A stretch of 33,695 nucleotides of DNA from assembly GCF_000236565.1 (NCBI RefSeq), contig NZ_AHAM01000088.1, positions 1 to 33,695 on the forward strand. Reading direction: 5' to 3'. The translations under genes were made by a program, and so were the position numbers. This document shows positions 8,725 to 16,632 of the stretch, piece after piece. The notes beneath the pieces are model-generated. The model worked only from the letters and a program-made list of their open reading frames with translations. It made no database searches and was not told the origin of the DNA. Position 1 is the stretch's first letter. The number at the start of each line of letters is the position of its first letter. Source of the DNA: Mesorhizobium alhagi CCNWXJ12-2. GTDB taxonomy: Bacteria; Pseudomonadota; Alphaproteobacteria; Rhizobiales; Rhizobiaceae.

Positions 8725-9693
8725 TTAGCTAATCTGAAGGGGCAGTTCACCAGCCCTTATCCAGTCGGCTCTGAGCAAATTTGTTAAGGGTTTTGCCGGT
8801 TTGAAATGCCGTCCGAACAGCGGGCAACAGCGAAACAGCAGATAGGTGTTGCCTCCCGGTGAAATCTCAAGCGCCAATTTGATCATATTGGCCATCGCTC
8901 GCTCGCTTGTCGTCACATTCAGCACCAGAAGCGGCGCGGTCAACTTCAGGTGATCCTTGTAAAGCCCACCCCCCACATACTGGCGGTATTGAAGGAAATT
9001 GCGCAGATGGCTTTTGCGATTGAACGTCTGCGTTCGCGAGGGTTCGGTGCTGCGATCTGCTTCAACGACGAAAAAGCGAAAGAAGCTCGTTCCATCCTTC
9101 TTGTATTCCAGGCCAAACAGAGCGTCTGGAATGAGGTCTTTGATCTCGGTCTTTCCGTTCGCAGGATTCAAGCAGGGTACCGGATATCGCAAACTACTGG
9201 CTCCCGCCCGCTTCAAGATCACATGCTGCGGGATAAAAGTGAGATTCGGGTCGTTGAGTGTCGCGAGTTCGATCGACGCGGTGATGCACGAGACCATGTA
9301 TCGGTGCGTCCACGGGCCGCTACCCTGCGCACTGTCGTGCCACAAGCCGTTCTCACGAAGCGCCGCCTCTGAGGCATCGGCGAGGTCGTAGACCAGATCC
9401 TGATAGCGCGCATCGAAGGTCCGGAATTGCTGCCATGGACGGCAAAGGTACGCTCCGCCATGACGTGTCCGGCTCTCATTGAAGAGATCAGTCAGCCGGT
9501 CGCGGGCGCGCTTCTCATTGCGGGCGATACTCTCGGAGAACGCGTGCAGATAGGTCGATGAGAGCGGACCATGCTGGTGGATTTTCTGAAACCAGAGGAG
9601 ATCGCGTTCCTGCGGCGTGACGCGCTTGTCGGTCGAGTGCGGCCGGTCGCGTCGGCGGCGATGGAGGGTGTCATGGGTTTTCTGATCGACCAC
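8725..9693 (-). CDS. Replication-relaxation (MobC-like) family protein
   Basis: This 322-residue protein starts at GTG 9693. A basic leader (RRRRDRP) is followed by a winged-helix-like N-terminus (RDLLWFQKIHQHGPLSSTYLHAF). The C-terminal half has PDALFGLEYKKDGTSFF and FFVVEADRST, which match the PDxxF...EvDr.T pattern of the replication-relaxation family (PF13814 type). These proteins occur in plasmids and integrative elements and are thought to act in DNA processing for replication or transfer. It lies 25 bases downstream of the coupling ATPase in the same direction, so the two are probably co-transcribed. The family call is from recalled motif style, and the precise role is uncertain. Confidence 0.7.
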   Translation of the reverse strand: MVDQKTHDTLHRRRRDRPHSTDKRVTPQERDLLWFQKIHQHGPLSSTYLHAFSESIARNEKRARDRLTDLFNESRTRHGGAYLCRPWQQFRTFDARYQDLVYDLADASEAALRENGLWHDSAQGSGPWTHRYMVSCITASIELATLNDPNLTFIPQHVILKRAGASSLRYPVPCLNPANGKTEIKDLIPDALFGLEYKKDGTSFFRFFVVEADRSTEPSRTQTFNRKSHLRNFLQYRQYVGGGLYKDHLKLTAPLLVLNVTTSERAMANMIKLALEISPGGNTYLLFRCCPLFGRHFKPAKPLTNLLRADWIRAGELPLQIS

Positions 9694-9718
9694 TTAATGC
9701 AATCCACAATGCGCCGCG

Positions 9719-11854
9719 TCACCATTCCGGCGACGCGGCGGTGTTGGGAGAATCGGAATCGTTCGCTGGCGGCTTTTTCGGGCTCTCCTTTCTTTCCGTC
9801 GCATTTTGGTTACGCGAAGTGTTCGCGGCAGGCGGCCCGACGACATCGCGCTTCACCGCACCATCAAGATCGGAATAGTGAACTGCGCATTTGGTGCGCA
9901 TGGCGCTTTGTAGTGTGCGGCGCTCTTCATGCGTCATGCGCGGCATATCTTCCATCCGGCCAAACGGGAACCGCAGCGGCAGCGCCGATTTGGTGACACC
10001 GCGCACATAGGCCGCGAAAGAACCCTTGCTCTGCGCTTCAATCAGCCCCGGCTCACACCCCATCATCGGCGCAAGTGCTCGGGCATCCTTGTTGGAAACG
10101 CCGCCTGCAAATTTGACGGATGTATTCGAGGCAAACGCTTCCTGGAGCTTCGGGTCGAGCTGTCCAAGATATTGATGAGCGAGCACCATTCCGATCTTGA
10201 ACTTGCGCGCCTGGGAAAGAATCAGGCCGACATTGCGGTCAAAATAGTCGGCAGCCTCATCGATGTAGACGAAGGTCGGCATCCTCTTGTGCTCGGGCAA
10301 GACCGCCCGTTCCTGCGCAGCCTGTGCGATAAGGGCAATGAAAAAACGACCGAATATTTCGGTGCCGGATTCCTTCAACAGATCCTTTGCCGTGTTGATC
10401 AGGATGACCTTGCCGCTGTTCATCTCGGAATAAAGATCGAGCTTGGAACGCGGATGCGAGAACATCCGCTCGAACGTCTGGTTCTCCAGAATGCCCCACA
10501 AACGGCGCAGCACCTGTTTTCTCGTCTGATCGAATTCCTTGGACGTGAATTCAGTTTCGAAGAACTGCCGAGCTGTACCCGTCAATGTGGCGATGTTTTC
10601 GGCAAAGCGGATGTGGCTGCCTGGCTCCATGAGTTCGCGGAGCGTGTGGATCGTGGCGCCCGGAATGTGCAGCATCAGCCTCGTGACGTAACGGAAGATT
10701 ACATTCTGCTTCTGTGTCATCTCGGCCGAAAGAAGCGAGCCGAGCACGAAGTCATAGAGTTCCAGAATAGAGTTGGTCAGCCGTTCGCGGTCAAGTTGCG
10801 AGTATTTGTCGAGCCGTTCCAGGCCCACGTCGAACAGGTTGAGCGAGACAGGGTATTCGACGTCGGTTGGGTCGATGATGCAGATGCGGTCGTGCAATGG
10901 CCCGCCCGGCGCAAAGAGTTTCAGGTTGGAGATGGTATTGATGAGGTCGCCCTGGCTGTCGAGCACAACGACGGAAGCTTCGCCTCTTTCGACGGCAGTG
11001 AGGTCGTTTGCGATGAGATATTGAAGGGTCTGGGTCTTGCCATGGCCGGTGCCGGCAACGATGTGTTGATGCTCAAAGCGGGCGTTCTGTGGGATCGTGA
11101 AATCGACCGCGCCCTTGAACAGGTGCCGCAGCGGCGTGCCGCGAAGATACGTCTCGACCAGTTCCTGCCGATCGCGGATATCTGATTTTGAGGGCAGTTT
11201 AAGCGCACGGGAAAAATTCTTCGGGTCTGCCGGATTGCCGCCGGAAGCGGCGATCAGGTTCGCCTCAAGGCGTGTGCGGTGACGCTTGAACAGATCGGTG
11301 TGTTCAATCGCATCATCGAAAAAGCCAGTGATGATGGATTCGACAGCGCCACCGACATCAGGCAGCATATCAAGCTTCGATGTCTCCACGGTGATGCCGC
11401 CGCGTCCATTCTGGCGTACTGTCTGAGCCGGCAGAGCCTGCGCGACGCTCGCGGTGCAGGCAAACAGCACATCCTGGATGCGCTCGCGCGTGGCTGCAAA
11501 ATTTTCCAGCAGCGCCTTCTGCGCGATGAGCCGATCCTTGAGTTCCCACCAGTCTGCGACGGACCGCCGTTCTGACCAGTCGATCTGCGGCAAGACGAAC
11601 ATGTCCTCGTAATCGAACATTGCCCGTGCGAGCGCGGCAAGCTCCTCTTGCGCAGACTCTGCCGGCTCCTCGAATCGCGACAGCACGTCGTTGGCGATCG
11701 CGAGCGCCAACGTGTCCCTGCTTCCTTCGCGGTCGAGATCGTGTGCGGCGAACATTCGTTCGACGCGAGCGTGAAGCTCGCGCACGACGGGTTCATCGCG
11801 TTGACGAAACAAACCGTAGACGAAGGCGTGGAGCCGCGGACCGAGATGCAGCAT
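9719..11854 (-). CDS. VirD4/TraD-like type IV coupling ATPase
   Basis: This 711-residue protein is likely the ATPase that brings DNA to a conjugation channel. Walker A is GTGHGKTQ (268-275), directly after HIVA. Walker B is VYIDEAADY (529-537). LAHQYLGQLDP, just after it, matches the TraM-recognition/AAA part of coupling proteins. Unlike classical VirD4 it has no N-terminal transmembrane helices; residues 1-240 are helical and soluble. The gene directly upstream encodes a two-helix membrane protein and touches it (TAG then ATG with no gap), so the membrane anchor may be supplied as a separate subunit. The C-terminal tail is Asn/Ser/Pro-rich and disordered. A DNA-pumping ATPase not linked to conjugation is an alternative. 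Confidence 0.8.
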   Translation of the reverse strand: MLHLGPRLHAFVYGLFRQRDEPVVRELHARVERMFAAHDLDREGSRDTLALAIANDVLSRFEEPAESAQEELAALARAMFDYEDMFVLPQIDWSERRSVADWWELKDRLIAQKALLENFAATRERIQDVLFACTASVAQALPAQTVRQNGRGGITVETSKLDMLPDVGGAVESIITGFFDDAIEHTDLFKRHRTRLEANLIAASGGNPADPKNFSRALKLPSKSDIRDRQELVETYLRGTPLRHLFKGAVDFTIPQNARFEHQHIVAGTGHGKTQTLQYLIANDLTAVERGEASVVVLDSQGDLINTISNLKLFAPGGPLHDRICIIDPTDVEYPVSLNLFDVGLERLDKYSQLDRERLTNSILELYDFVLGSLLSAEMTQKQNVIFRYVTRLMLHIPGATIHTLRELMEPGSHIRFAENIATLTGTARQFFETEFTSKEFDQTRKQVLRRLWGILENQTFERMFSHPRSKLDLYSEMNSGKVILINTAKDLLKESGTEIFGRFFIALIAQAAQERAVLPEHKRMPTFVYIDEAADYFDRNVGLILSQARKFKIGMVLAHQYLGQLDPKLQEAFASNTSVKFAGGVSNKDARALAPMMGCEPGLIEAQSKGSFAAYVRGVTKSALPLRFPFGRMEDMPRMTHEERRTLQSAMRTKCAVHYSDLDGAVKRDVVGPPAANTSRNQNATERKESPKKPPANDSDSPNTAASPEW

Positions 11855-12370
11855 CTACTGCCTCCGAACGATCAGTTCCTTGGCGTCCTCCCTTGCGAGA
11901 ACCGGGATCGGCACGGTTTCGGTGCCGCCCCAATGCTTGGCGCTTTCCATGACCTGACGCAAATAGGCGGTAATGTTGCCAAGCCAGGCTTCCTTGCGTG
12001 CAAGCTCAACGACGCTGTCGCACGAGAAATAGCGGCCATGCATGAGGTCGCGGACGAAGACCGTGTCTCGCTTCCTGTCGTAATAGAAATACCCGGCGCC
12101 TGCGCCAGCAAAGAGCGCCAAAAACATCGCGGCCGACAAACCGACCGCTGCATTGACAAGGACAACGACGGCAAGAAAGCCTGCCGCCCCGACATAGGCC
12201 GATTTGCGCATGAGTTCGGGTTGAAAAGCATCGATCAAGACCGCCTTATCGAAGGCGTAGCGACGAATGATTTCCTCCTCCTGCTCTTCGAGCTCGATCT
12301 TGCCCCAGAGCTTGAATTTTACCGTGCCGGTAGTGCCAGACGACTGTTCGCGTTTGAATAAGAGCTTCAA
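11855..12370 (-). CDS. Two-helix membrane protein coupled to the T4 coupling ATPase
   Basis: This encodes about 171 residues from a TTG start at 12370. That start follows GGGGAGGGGG at a normal distance. An ATG at 12400 in the same frame would add ten residues but sits in front of that ribosome-binding site. Residues 30-50 are acidic-basic (ELEEQEEEIIRRYAFDKA), followed by two adjacent transmembrane stretches around residues 57-98 and a cytoplasmic C-terminal half with a DLMHGRYFSCDSVVELARKE segment. The stop abuts the start of the ATPase gene. The family is not recognised by name. Position and topology suggest a membrane partner of the coupling ATPase. Confidence 0.7.
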   Translation of the reverse strand: MKLLFKREQSSGTTGTVKFKLWGKIELEEQEEEIIRRYAFDKAVLIDAFQPELMRKSAYVGAAGFLAVVVLVNAAVGLSAAMFLALFAGAGAGYFYYDRKRDTVFVRDLMHGRYFSCDSVVELARKEAWLGNITAYLRQVMESAKHWGGTETVPIPVLAREDAKELIVRRQ

Positions 12371-12650
12371 CGCATCCCCCTCCCCGATACATTGCAGCAT
12401 TGAAGCGGGTAGAGGGCTGTGGCGTCAAGGATACTTATGCAATTTGCCGCGCAGTCGTCGGTCTTGCACAACTGCGCTTCTGATGTTGTTGGCAGAAGAA
12501 GCCGATGAAGTCACAGAAATCGTCCGCCGATAATTGCGACGCCGTGTGTCGGGGCGTTGCCCTATGTGTGCGGATAGATTTCATCGCATGATGGGGATAG
12601 AGGCGGCACATACCTTCCTCCTCTTCACTGGCTGCGCAGCGCGGAAATTT

Positions 12651-12908
12651 TCAGTTGATTGTGTACTCCCGCCAGGGGATTCTGTGCATGGCCACCGACG
12701 ACATGAACCGCGCTATGTCAGGTCGCCCATAGAATGTCGGGCGACCATGACCGTCTTGCGCCATCAGGACAACGGGCACACGGAAGACAGGCGTAAAGCT
12801 CTGGATGGCGTTTGCAGCCTCCGAGCGATTCTGGACGACGTGAGGTTTGACCACGACGATAGCGAAGGTCTGGCCTTGTACGCGAATGACAGCACCTTGA
12901 ACGCGCAT
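12651..12908 (-). CDS. Conserved small hypothetical protein of mobile elements
   Basis: This 85-residue protein is compact and well folded in appearance: a beta strand-rich start (VIRVQGQTFAIVVVKPHVV), a helix (RSEAANAIQSF), then VPVVLMAQDGHGRPTFYGRPDIARF. The ATG follows GGGAG by about six bases. It lies 13 bases downstream of the SinR/Cas2-like gene in the same direction, so the two probably share a transcript. I recognise the sequence style from accessory regions of rhizobia but know no function for it. Confidence 0.6.
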   Translation of the reverse strand: MRVQGAVIRVQGQTFAIVVVKPHVVQNRSEAANAIQSFTPVFRVPVVLMAQDGHGRPTFYGRPDIARFMSSVAMHRIPWREYTIN

Positions 12909-12921
12909 TGTTTCTCCCTTC

Positions 12922-13200
12922 CTACGCGGCCATCTTGGAGCTGCGGTTGTTTATCCAGTCCCAAGCCTCTTGTGGAAGCCAGCCCTGGTAGTCACGGGTC
13001 ACCCCAATCACGAGGAAGAAGTCGTTCTTGTCCGCGTGGGGCTCGAGCCGATTCCAGATGCCTTGTGCGGTCAAGGACGTATCGACTAGCCACGTGGAGC
13101 CCAGATGGTGCCAACAGGCACCGCAGCCTTTGATGGCTGAATAGAGCGCATCGTAATTTTGACCCGGACGCTTTAGGTCGTAGTTGATTGCGTAAATCAC
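12922..13200 (-). CDS. SinR-like protein with Cas2-type ferredoxin fold
   Basis: This 92-residue protein starts at GTG 13200, six bases after GGAGG. An upstream frame to 13215 has no such signal. The N-terminus IYAINYDLKRPGQNY is the first strand of a Cas2/VapD-type fold with the YDL aspartate. CGACWHHLGSTWLVDTSLTA and KNDFFLVIGVT supply the following helix-strand pairs. This pattern matches stand-alone SinR-family proteins and not CRISPR Cas2: there are no cas1 and no repeats nearby. Some relatives are RNases. The role in this element is unknown. It is the third gene of the small minus-strand cluster that begins at 13702. Confidence 0.65.
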   Translation of the reverse strand: MIYAINYDLKRPGQNYDALYSAIKGCGACWHHLGSTWLVDTSLTAQGIWNRLEPHADKNDFFLVIGVTRDYQGWLPQEAWDWINNRSSKMAA

Positions 13201-13278
13201 GTGGGGCCTCCACAAGGCTTTCGTTGATGAGAGGGGCGAGGCGGGGAGTGTCCCCGCCCCGCCATTGTGCCACGCGCC

Positions 13279-13410
13279 CTACTTCTTGTTCGGACGTTGC
13301 GTGAGAGCCGAAGCCGCCGCAGTCTTGGCCGCTTTGCTCGAATTGGGGTTGCTGAGCACCTTCGCGGCTGCCGAAGCAGCCTTCGCGCTCGTAACTTCCT
13401 TGTTCGCCAT
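13279..13410 (-). CDS. Very small Ala/Lys/Ser-rich conserved protein (43 aa)
   Basis: This short gene encodes 43 residues starting MANKEVTSAKAASAAAKVLS and ending QRPNKK. The ATG at 13410 follows an excellent AAAGGAGGTGATTCATA leader, which is the main evidence that it is translated. It is low-complexity, basic and probably helical. Similar tiny MANK/T-type proteins are common in rhizobial genomes and have no assigned function. It lies between the frameshifted gene and the SinR-like gene, all on the minus strand. Confidence 0.65.
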   Translation of the reverse strand: MANKEVTSAKAASAAAKVLSNPNSSKAAKTAAASALTQRPNKK

Positions 13411-13457
13411 TATGAATCACCTCCTTTCCATCTCTGATGGGATTGCATTGTCACCGC

Positions 13458-13702
13458 TTACTGCAGGCGGCATTTGACTTCTTCTATGAGGGCTGGCGAC
13501 CTCGCGACCTCGAACGAGAGGTTATCCAGGAGCGCCCCATCATCGTGATGGTCGGTTCCACGTCCGTCTCGGGATCGCGGACGTTCTGCAATTTCTGAGC
13601 AATGCCGTCTCGAACCTGTTCGAACATTGCCCGCTCCAGCTGGTTGGCAATGTCGCTCGGCCGCACAGTCCGGCGATTTATCTTGAACTCAACCTTGATC
13701 AT
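13458..13702 (-). pseudogene. Small conserved gene with a single-base frameshift
   Basis: From ATG 13702, which follows GGGAGGGGAGC, the frame reads MIKVEFKINRRTVRPSDIAN and continues as a helical protein to TITMMG near 13538. It then runs into Arg/Ser-rich nonsense and stops at 13484, giving 72 residues. In the next frame the same DNA continues as ALLDNLSFEVARSPALIEEV and ends at a stop at 13458, a natural-looking C-terminus. The junction is a GGGG run around 13535; one extra G would restore an intact gene of 81 residues. This may be a recent mutation, a sequencing or assembly error in the G run, or slippage-dependent expression. Function is unknown. Confidence 0.6.
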
Positions 13703-13761
13703 GCTCCCCTCCCCTTTTGTCGCTAATCCGGAAGTCGCTATTGACCCCGAGTCGTCATTGA

Positions 13762-13810
13762 GGATAGAAACTATACGGGCATCAAAACGCTGTCAATATA
13801 GTTTCTATCC
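13762..13810. promoter_or_regulatory. Paired dyad operators in the divergent WYL promoter region
   Basis: The 14-base sequence GGATAGAAACTATA at 13762-13775 recurs as its exact reverse complement at 13797-13810. Each copy is itself an 11-base dyad (ATAG-3 bases-CTAT). The site lies 23 bases upstream of the WYL regulator and about 60 bases upstream of the opposite small-gene cluster. TATAGT within each copy faces outwards and could serve as a -10 box. On the minus strand TTGACA (13796-13791) lies 15 bases before one of them. This is a strong candidate for autoregulation by the WYL protein. Confidence 0.65.
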
Positions 13811-13833
13811 CCAAGAACGGGAGGTTCTAGCGA

Positions 13834-14718
13834 ATGAGTGATAAGGCGCCAAGGCTGCGATGGGGCATCGAGCAACGACTGGAATTCATTGAATTCCGGT
13901 TGTTCTGGGAAGGTGGGGTGAATCGGTCAGATATCACCGATTTTTTCAGCGTGTCGGTCCCACAGGCATCGAAAGACCTGACCCACTACCAGGGGATCGC
14001 GCCCGGCAACGTGCGTTACGACAAGAGTCTGAAGCGGTACTTTGCGAGCGGAACCTTCAACCCGAAGTTCCTACAGCCCGACGCCGCGAGGTACCTTACG
14101 CAACTGAATTCCATCGCACGCGGCGTGCTGACCGCTGGCGAGACTTGGCTATCGCAGGTGCCAGATTTTTCGGCCGTCCCACTTCCGCGCCGCATCATGG
14201 ACCCCGCCATTCTCAGGCGGGTACTTGCTTCCGTGCGGGCAGGTCGCGCTTTGGAGATACGGTATCAGTCTTTGAACGCTGAAAAGCCAAAACCGCACTG
14301 GCGATGGATCTCTCCTCATGCTTTCGGTTTCGACGGCATGCGCTGGCACACCCGCGCGTTCTGTCACGATGACAAGAAGTTCAAAGATTTTCTCCTACCG
14401 CGCATTCTCGAAGTGAAGGGCGAAGGCCCTCCGGCAGCAAAGTCAAACAAGGACCACGCTTGGCACGAGACAACGAAGGTCGCATTAAAGCCGCACCCCA
14501 AGCTCTCGGCTGATCAGCAGAAGGTCATTGCGTCCGACTTCGGCATGAAAAATGGCGTGCTGCACGTCGAAGTGAAGCTCGCCATGCTTTTCTATTTCTT
14601 GAAGAGAATGGGGCTCGATTTCAAGGAAGAGGAGAAGGACCCGCAACAACAGCATATCGTGATGGCGGACCCTGATTCGGTGCACGCGTCCTTGGCACGC
14701 GCCAGACAGCAATTTTAG
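13834..14718 (+). CDS. WYL-domain transcriptional regulator (BrxR/CapW type)
   Basis: This 294-residue DNA-binding regulator is of the type found at the head of phage-defence loci. Residues 8-75 form a winged helix (RLEFIEFRLFWEGGVNRSDI, then SVPQASKDLTHY as the recognition region). Residues 130-205 form the WYL sensor domain (ALEIRYQSLN, WISPHAFGFDGMRWHTRAFC, FLLPRI). A C-terminal dimerisation part follows (LHVEVKLAMLFYFLKRMGL). WYL domains bind nucleic-acid ligands, and BrxR/CapW repress their own locus through inverted repeats. A matching pair of dyads lies directly upstream. The methyltransferase gene starts 15 bases after the stop, so the three plus-strand genes form one operon. Confidence 0.85.
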   Translation: MSDKAPRLRWGIEQRLEFIEFRLFWEGGVNRSDITDFFSVSVPQASKDLTHYQGIAPGNVRYDKSLKRYFASGTFNPKFLQPDAARYLTQLNSIARGVLTAGETWLSQVPDFSAVPLPRRIMDPAILRRVLASVRAGRALEIRYQSLNAEKPKPHWRWISPHAFGFDGMRWHTRAFCHDDKKFKDFLLPRILEVKGEGPPAAKSNKDHAWHETTKVALKPHPKLSADQQKVIASDFGMKNGVLHVEVKLAMLFYFLKRMGLDFKEEEKDPQQQHIVMADPDSVHASLARARQQF

Positions 14719-14733
14719 CGTGAGATTTCAAGA

Positions 14734-16632
14734 ATGAACGACAAGCCCATGATCATTTATGGCCCGAGCAATCCGCATCCTCTGTCGCAGATGCGGACAG
14801 AACTCGTGTGGGAAGGTAAGTACGATGAGTTCGGCAACAGGCGCGAAGTAAACGCGGCCAGCGTCACCATGCCCCTACAGCTCATCGAAACGATCGACGA
14901 ACCGCGATCGCGCACTGTCGCACAAGGAGTGCTCTTCGATGAAGCCAAGTCTCACAGGGACGACTTTAGGAACAGGTTGGTTTGGGGGGACAACAAAGCC
15001 GTAATGGCGTCCCTACTGGAGGAATTCAAAGGCCGAATTGACCTCGTTTATATCGACCCACCTTTCGACGTCGGGGCGGATTTCTCAATGAAAGTTCCTA
15101 TTGGCGATGAGAAGGATAAAACGTCCAAGGACCCGTCTATCCTGGAAGTTGTCGCGTACCGTGATATCTGGGGACTTGGAACAAATTCGTACGCAAGCAT
15201 GCTGTTTGATAGGATTACGCTTGCTAAAGAGCTTCTGTCAGAATCTGGGAGCTTCTTCCTTCATTGCGATTGGCGTGTGAACTCACTTCTTAGAGCCATC
15301 TGCAATGAAGTATTTGGAGACGCGTACTTTAGGAACGAGATTATTTGGCACTACGAAAACAAGCTAGGCACCGGCTGGGAAGCGAAGACGTTCGATAGCC
15401 GTCACGACACCATAATTGTGTACTCACGAACAAGGGCCTACATCCACAATACGATCAGTGAGCCGGTCAAAAACAGAAAACAACAGCCGGTGACCCAGAA
15501 AATTGCCGGCAAGCGCGTTTGGCTGACGAATGAGGATGGGACGCTCCGGTATGAGGAGGGCAAAGAGGACCGCCCCATCGGCGACGTGTGGAACATCCCA
15601 ATCATTAACCCGGTCGCGACCGAACGCTTGGACTATCCGACGCAGAAACCCCTAGCTCTCTTACAGCGGGTGATCGAGGGTTCGAGCTCCCAAGACAGTA
15701 TCGTAGCGGACTTTTTCTGTGGTTCGGGGACCACTTTGGAGGCGGCGGAACGTCTTGGGCGACGCTGGATAGGGTGTGACCTTGGGCGGTTCTCAGTCCA
15801 CACCTCTCGAAAGCGCCTAATTCAGGTCCAGCGTGAGCTTCATGAGGGTAATGCGCTTTACCGTTCATTTGATGTCTACAATCTTGGACGCTACGAGCGG
15901 CAATGGTGGCAGAAGGAGGCGCTTAAGGGTGCGGAAGAGGAGCACCGCGCTGTCGTTCTAAAGTTTTTCCGCGCCGAACCTCTTCAGAATGTTCCATCGC
16001 CTCTAATTCATGGCCGCAAAGCAACGGCCTTTGTGCACGTTGACGGTATCGACAGCATCTTCTCACGGGAAGAGGCCAAGACGATTGCTCATGCCGTCAA
16101 GGCCGCGGGTGGCAAACAGGTCCATTGTCTGGCCTGGGATTTCGAAATGGACATCCGGCAGGCGATCGCAGGTATCGAGATCGAACTCGATGTAAAGATC
16201 AGGCTTCACCGAATCCCCCGTGAGATCATGGAAAAGAATCGAACTGAGGTACCGCCCTTCTTCGAGGTGGCGCTCTTGGAGGCGGAACCGGTCATCCGCA
16301 AAGGCGCAAAAGGCCAGACGGTCGAGATCAAGCTCAATAACTTCTTGCCGAGCCTCACCGAGGTTCCGTCTAGGGAACTTGAAGCCTTGCAGGAACGTGC
16401 TGTGCAGAGCGGCTTCGATTTCATTGACTTCTGGGCCATCGACTTCGATTGGATGCCGGGCAAACCCTTCAATCACCATTGGCAGGACTATCGTACTCGA
16501 AAGGACCGTACACTTAGGACCGTGAGTGACGCGGAGTTCGCTTACGCCAACCCCGGCCATTATACTGCCTGCATCAAAGTTGTGGATGTGTTCGGCTGTG
16601 ACACCAGCATCACTGTGGAGGTTGAGATATGA
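14734..16632 (+). CDS. Type III-like DNA adenine methyltransferase (Mod subunit)
   Basis: This 632-residue site-specific methyltransferase is expected to protect host DNA from the Res protein encoded next. Motif IV DPPF (108-111) comes before TQKP (303-306) and motif I DFFCGSGTT (326-334). That is the circularly permuted beta-class order of N6-adenine or N4-cytosine enzymes such as type III Mod. The segment from about 150 to 290 would hold part of target recognition. The 280 residues after motif I are an unusual extension, with a FVHVDGIDSIF motif and a terminal beta-rich domain ending in ITVEVEI. The stop overlaps the start of the res gene as ATGA, so their synthesis is coupled. Confidence 0.88.
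   Translation: MNDKPMIIYGPSNPHPLSQMRTELVWEGKYDEFGNRREVNAASVTMPLQLIETIDEPRSRTVAQGVLFDEAKSHRDDFRNRLVWGDNKAVMASLLEEFKGRIDLVYIDPPFDVGADFSMKVPIGDEKDKTSKDPSILEVVAYRDIWGLGTNSYASMLFDRITLAKELLSESGSFFLHCDWRVNSLLRAICNEVFGDAYFRNEIIWHYENKLGTGWEAKTFDSRHDTIIVYSRTRAYIHNTISEPVKNRKQQPVTQKIAGKRVWLTNEDGTLRYEEGKEDRPIGDVWNIPIINPVATERLDYPTQKPLALLQRVIEGSSSQDSIVADFFCGSGTTLEAAERLGRRWIGCDLGRFSVHTSRKRLIQVQRELHEGNALYRSFDVYNLGRYERQWWQKEALKGAEEEHRAVVLKFFRAEPLQNVPSPLIHGRKATAFVHVDGIDSIFSREEAKTIAHAVKAAGGKQVHCLAWDFEMDIRQAIAGIEIELDVKIRLHRIPREIMEKNRTEVPPFFEVALLEAEPVIRKGAKGQTVEIKLNNFLPSLTEVPSRELEALQERAVQSGFDFIDFWAIDFDWMPGKPFNHHWQDYRTRKDRTLRTVSDAEFAYANPGHYTACIKVVDVFGCDTSITVEVEI

Noticed and set aside
9929-11185. Long plus-strand open frame of about 418 codons
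   Set aside because: It lies wholly antisense to the coupling ATPase, whose Walker motifs are clear. The long frame is a by-product of high-GC codon use.
11648-12361. Plus-strand open frame of about 237 codons
   Set aside because: Antisense to the two-helix membrane gene and the start of the ATPase gene, with no recognisable domain.
12536-12560. Imperfect hairpin in the 280-bp gap between the mobility block and the small-gene cluster
   Set aside because: Eight pairs including a G-U, no U-tract on either strand, and no nick-like motif recognised. Too weak to call a terminator or oriT.
12922-13200. Cas2-like protein as a sign of a CRISPR locus
   Set aside because: No repeat-spacer array and no other cas gene were seen. 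The sequence fits stand-alone SinR-type relatives better.
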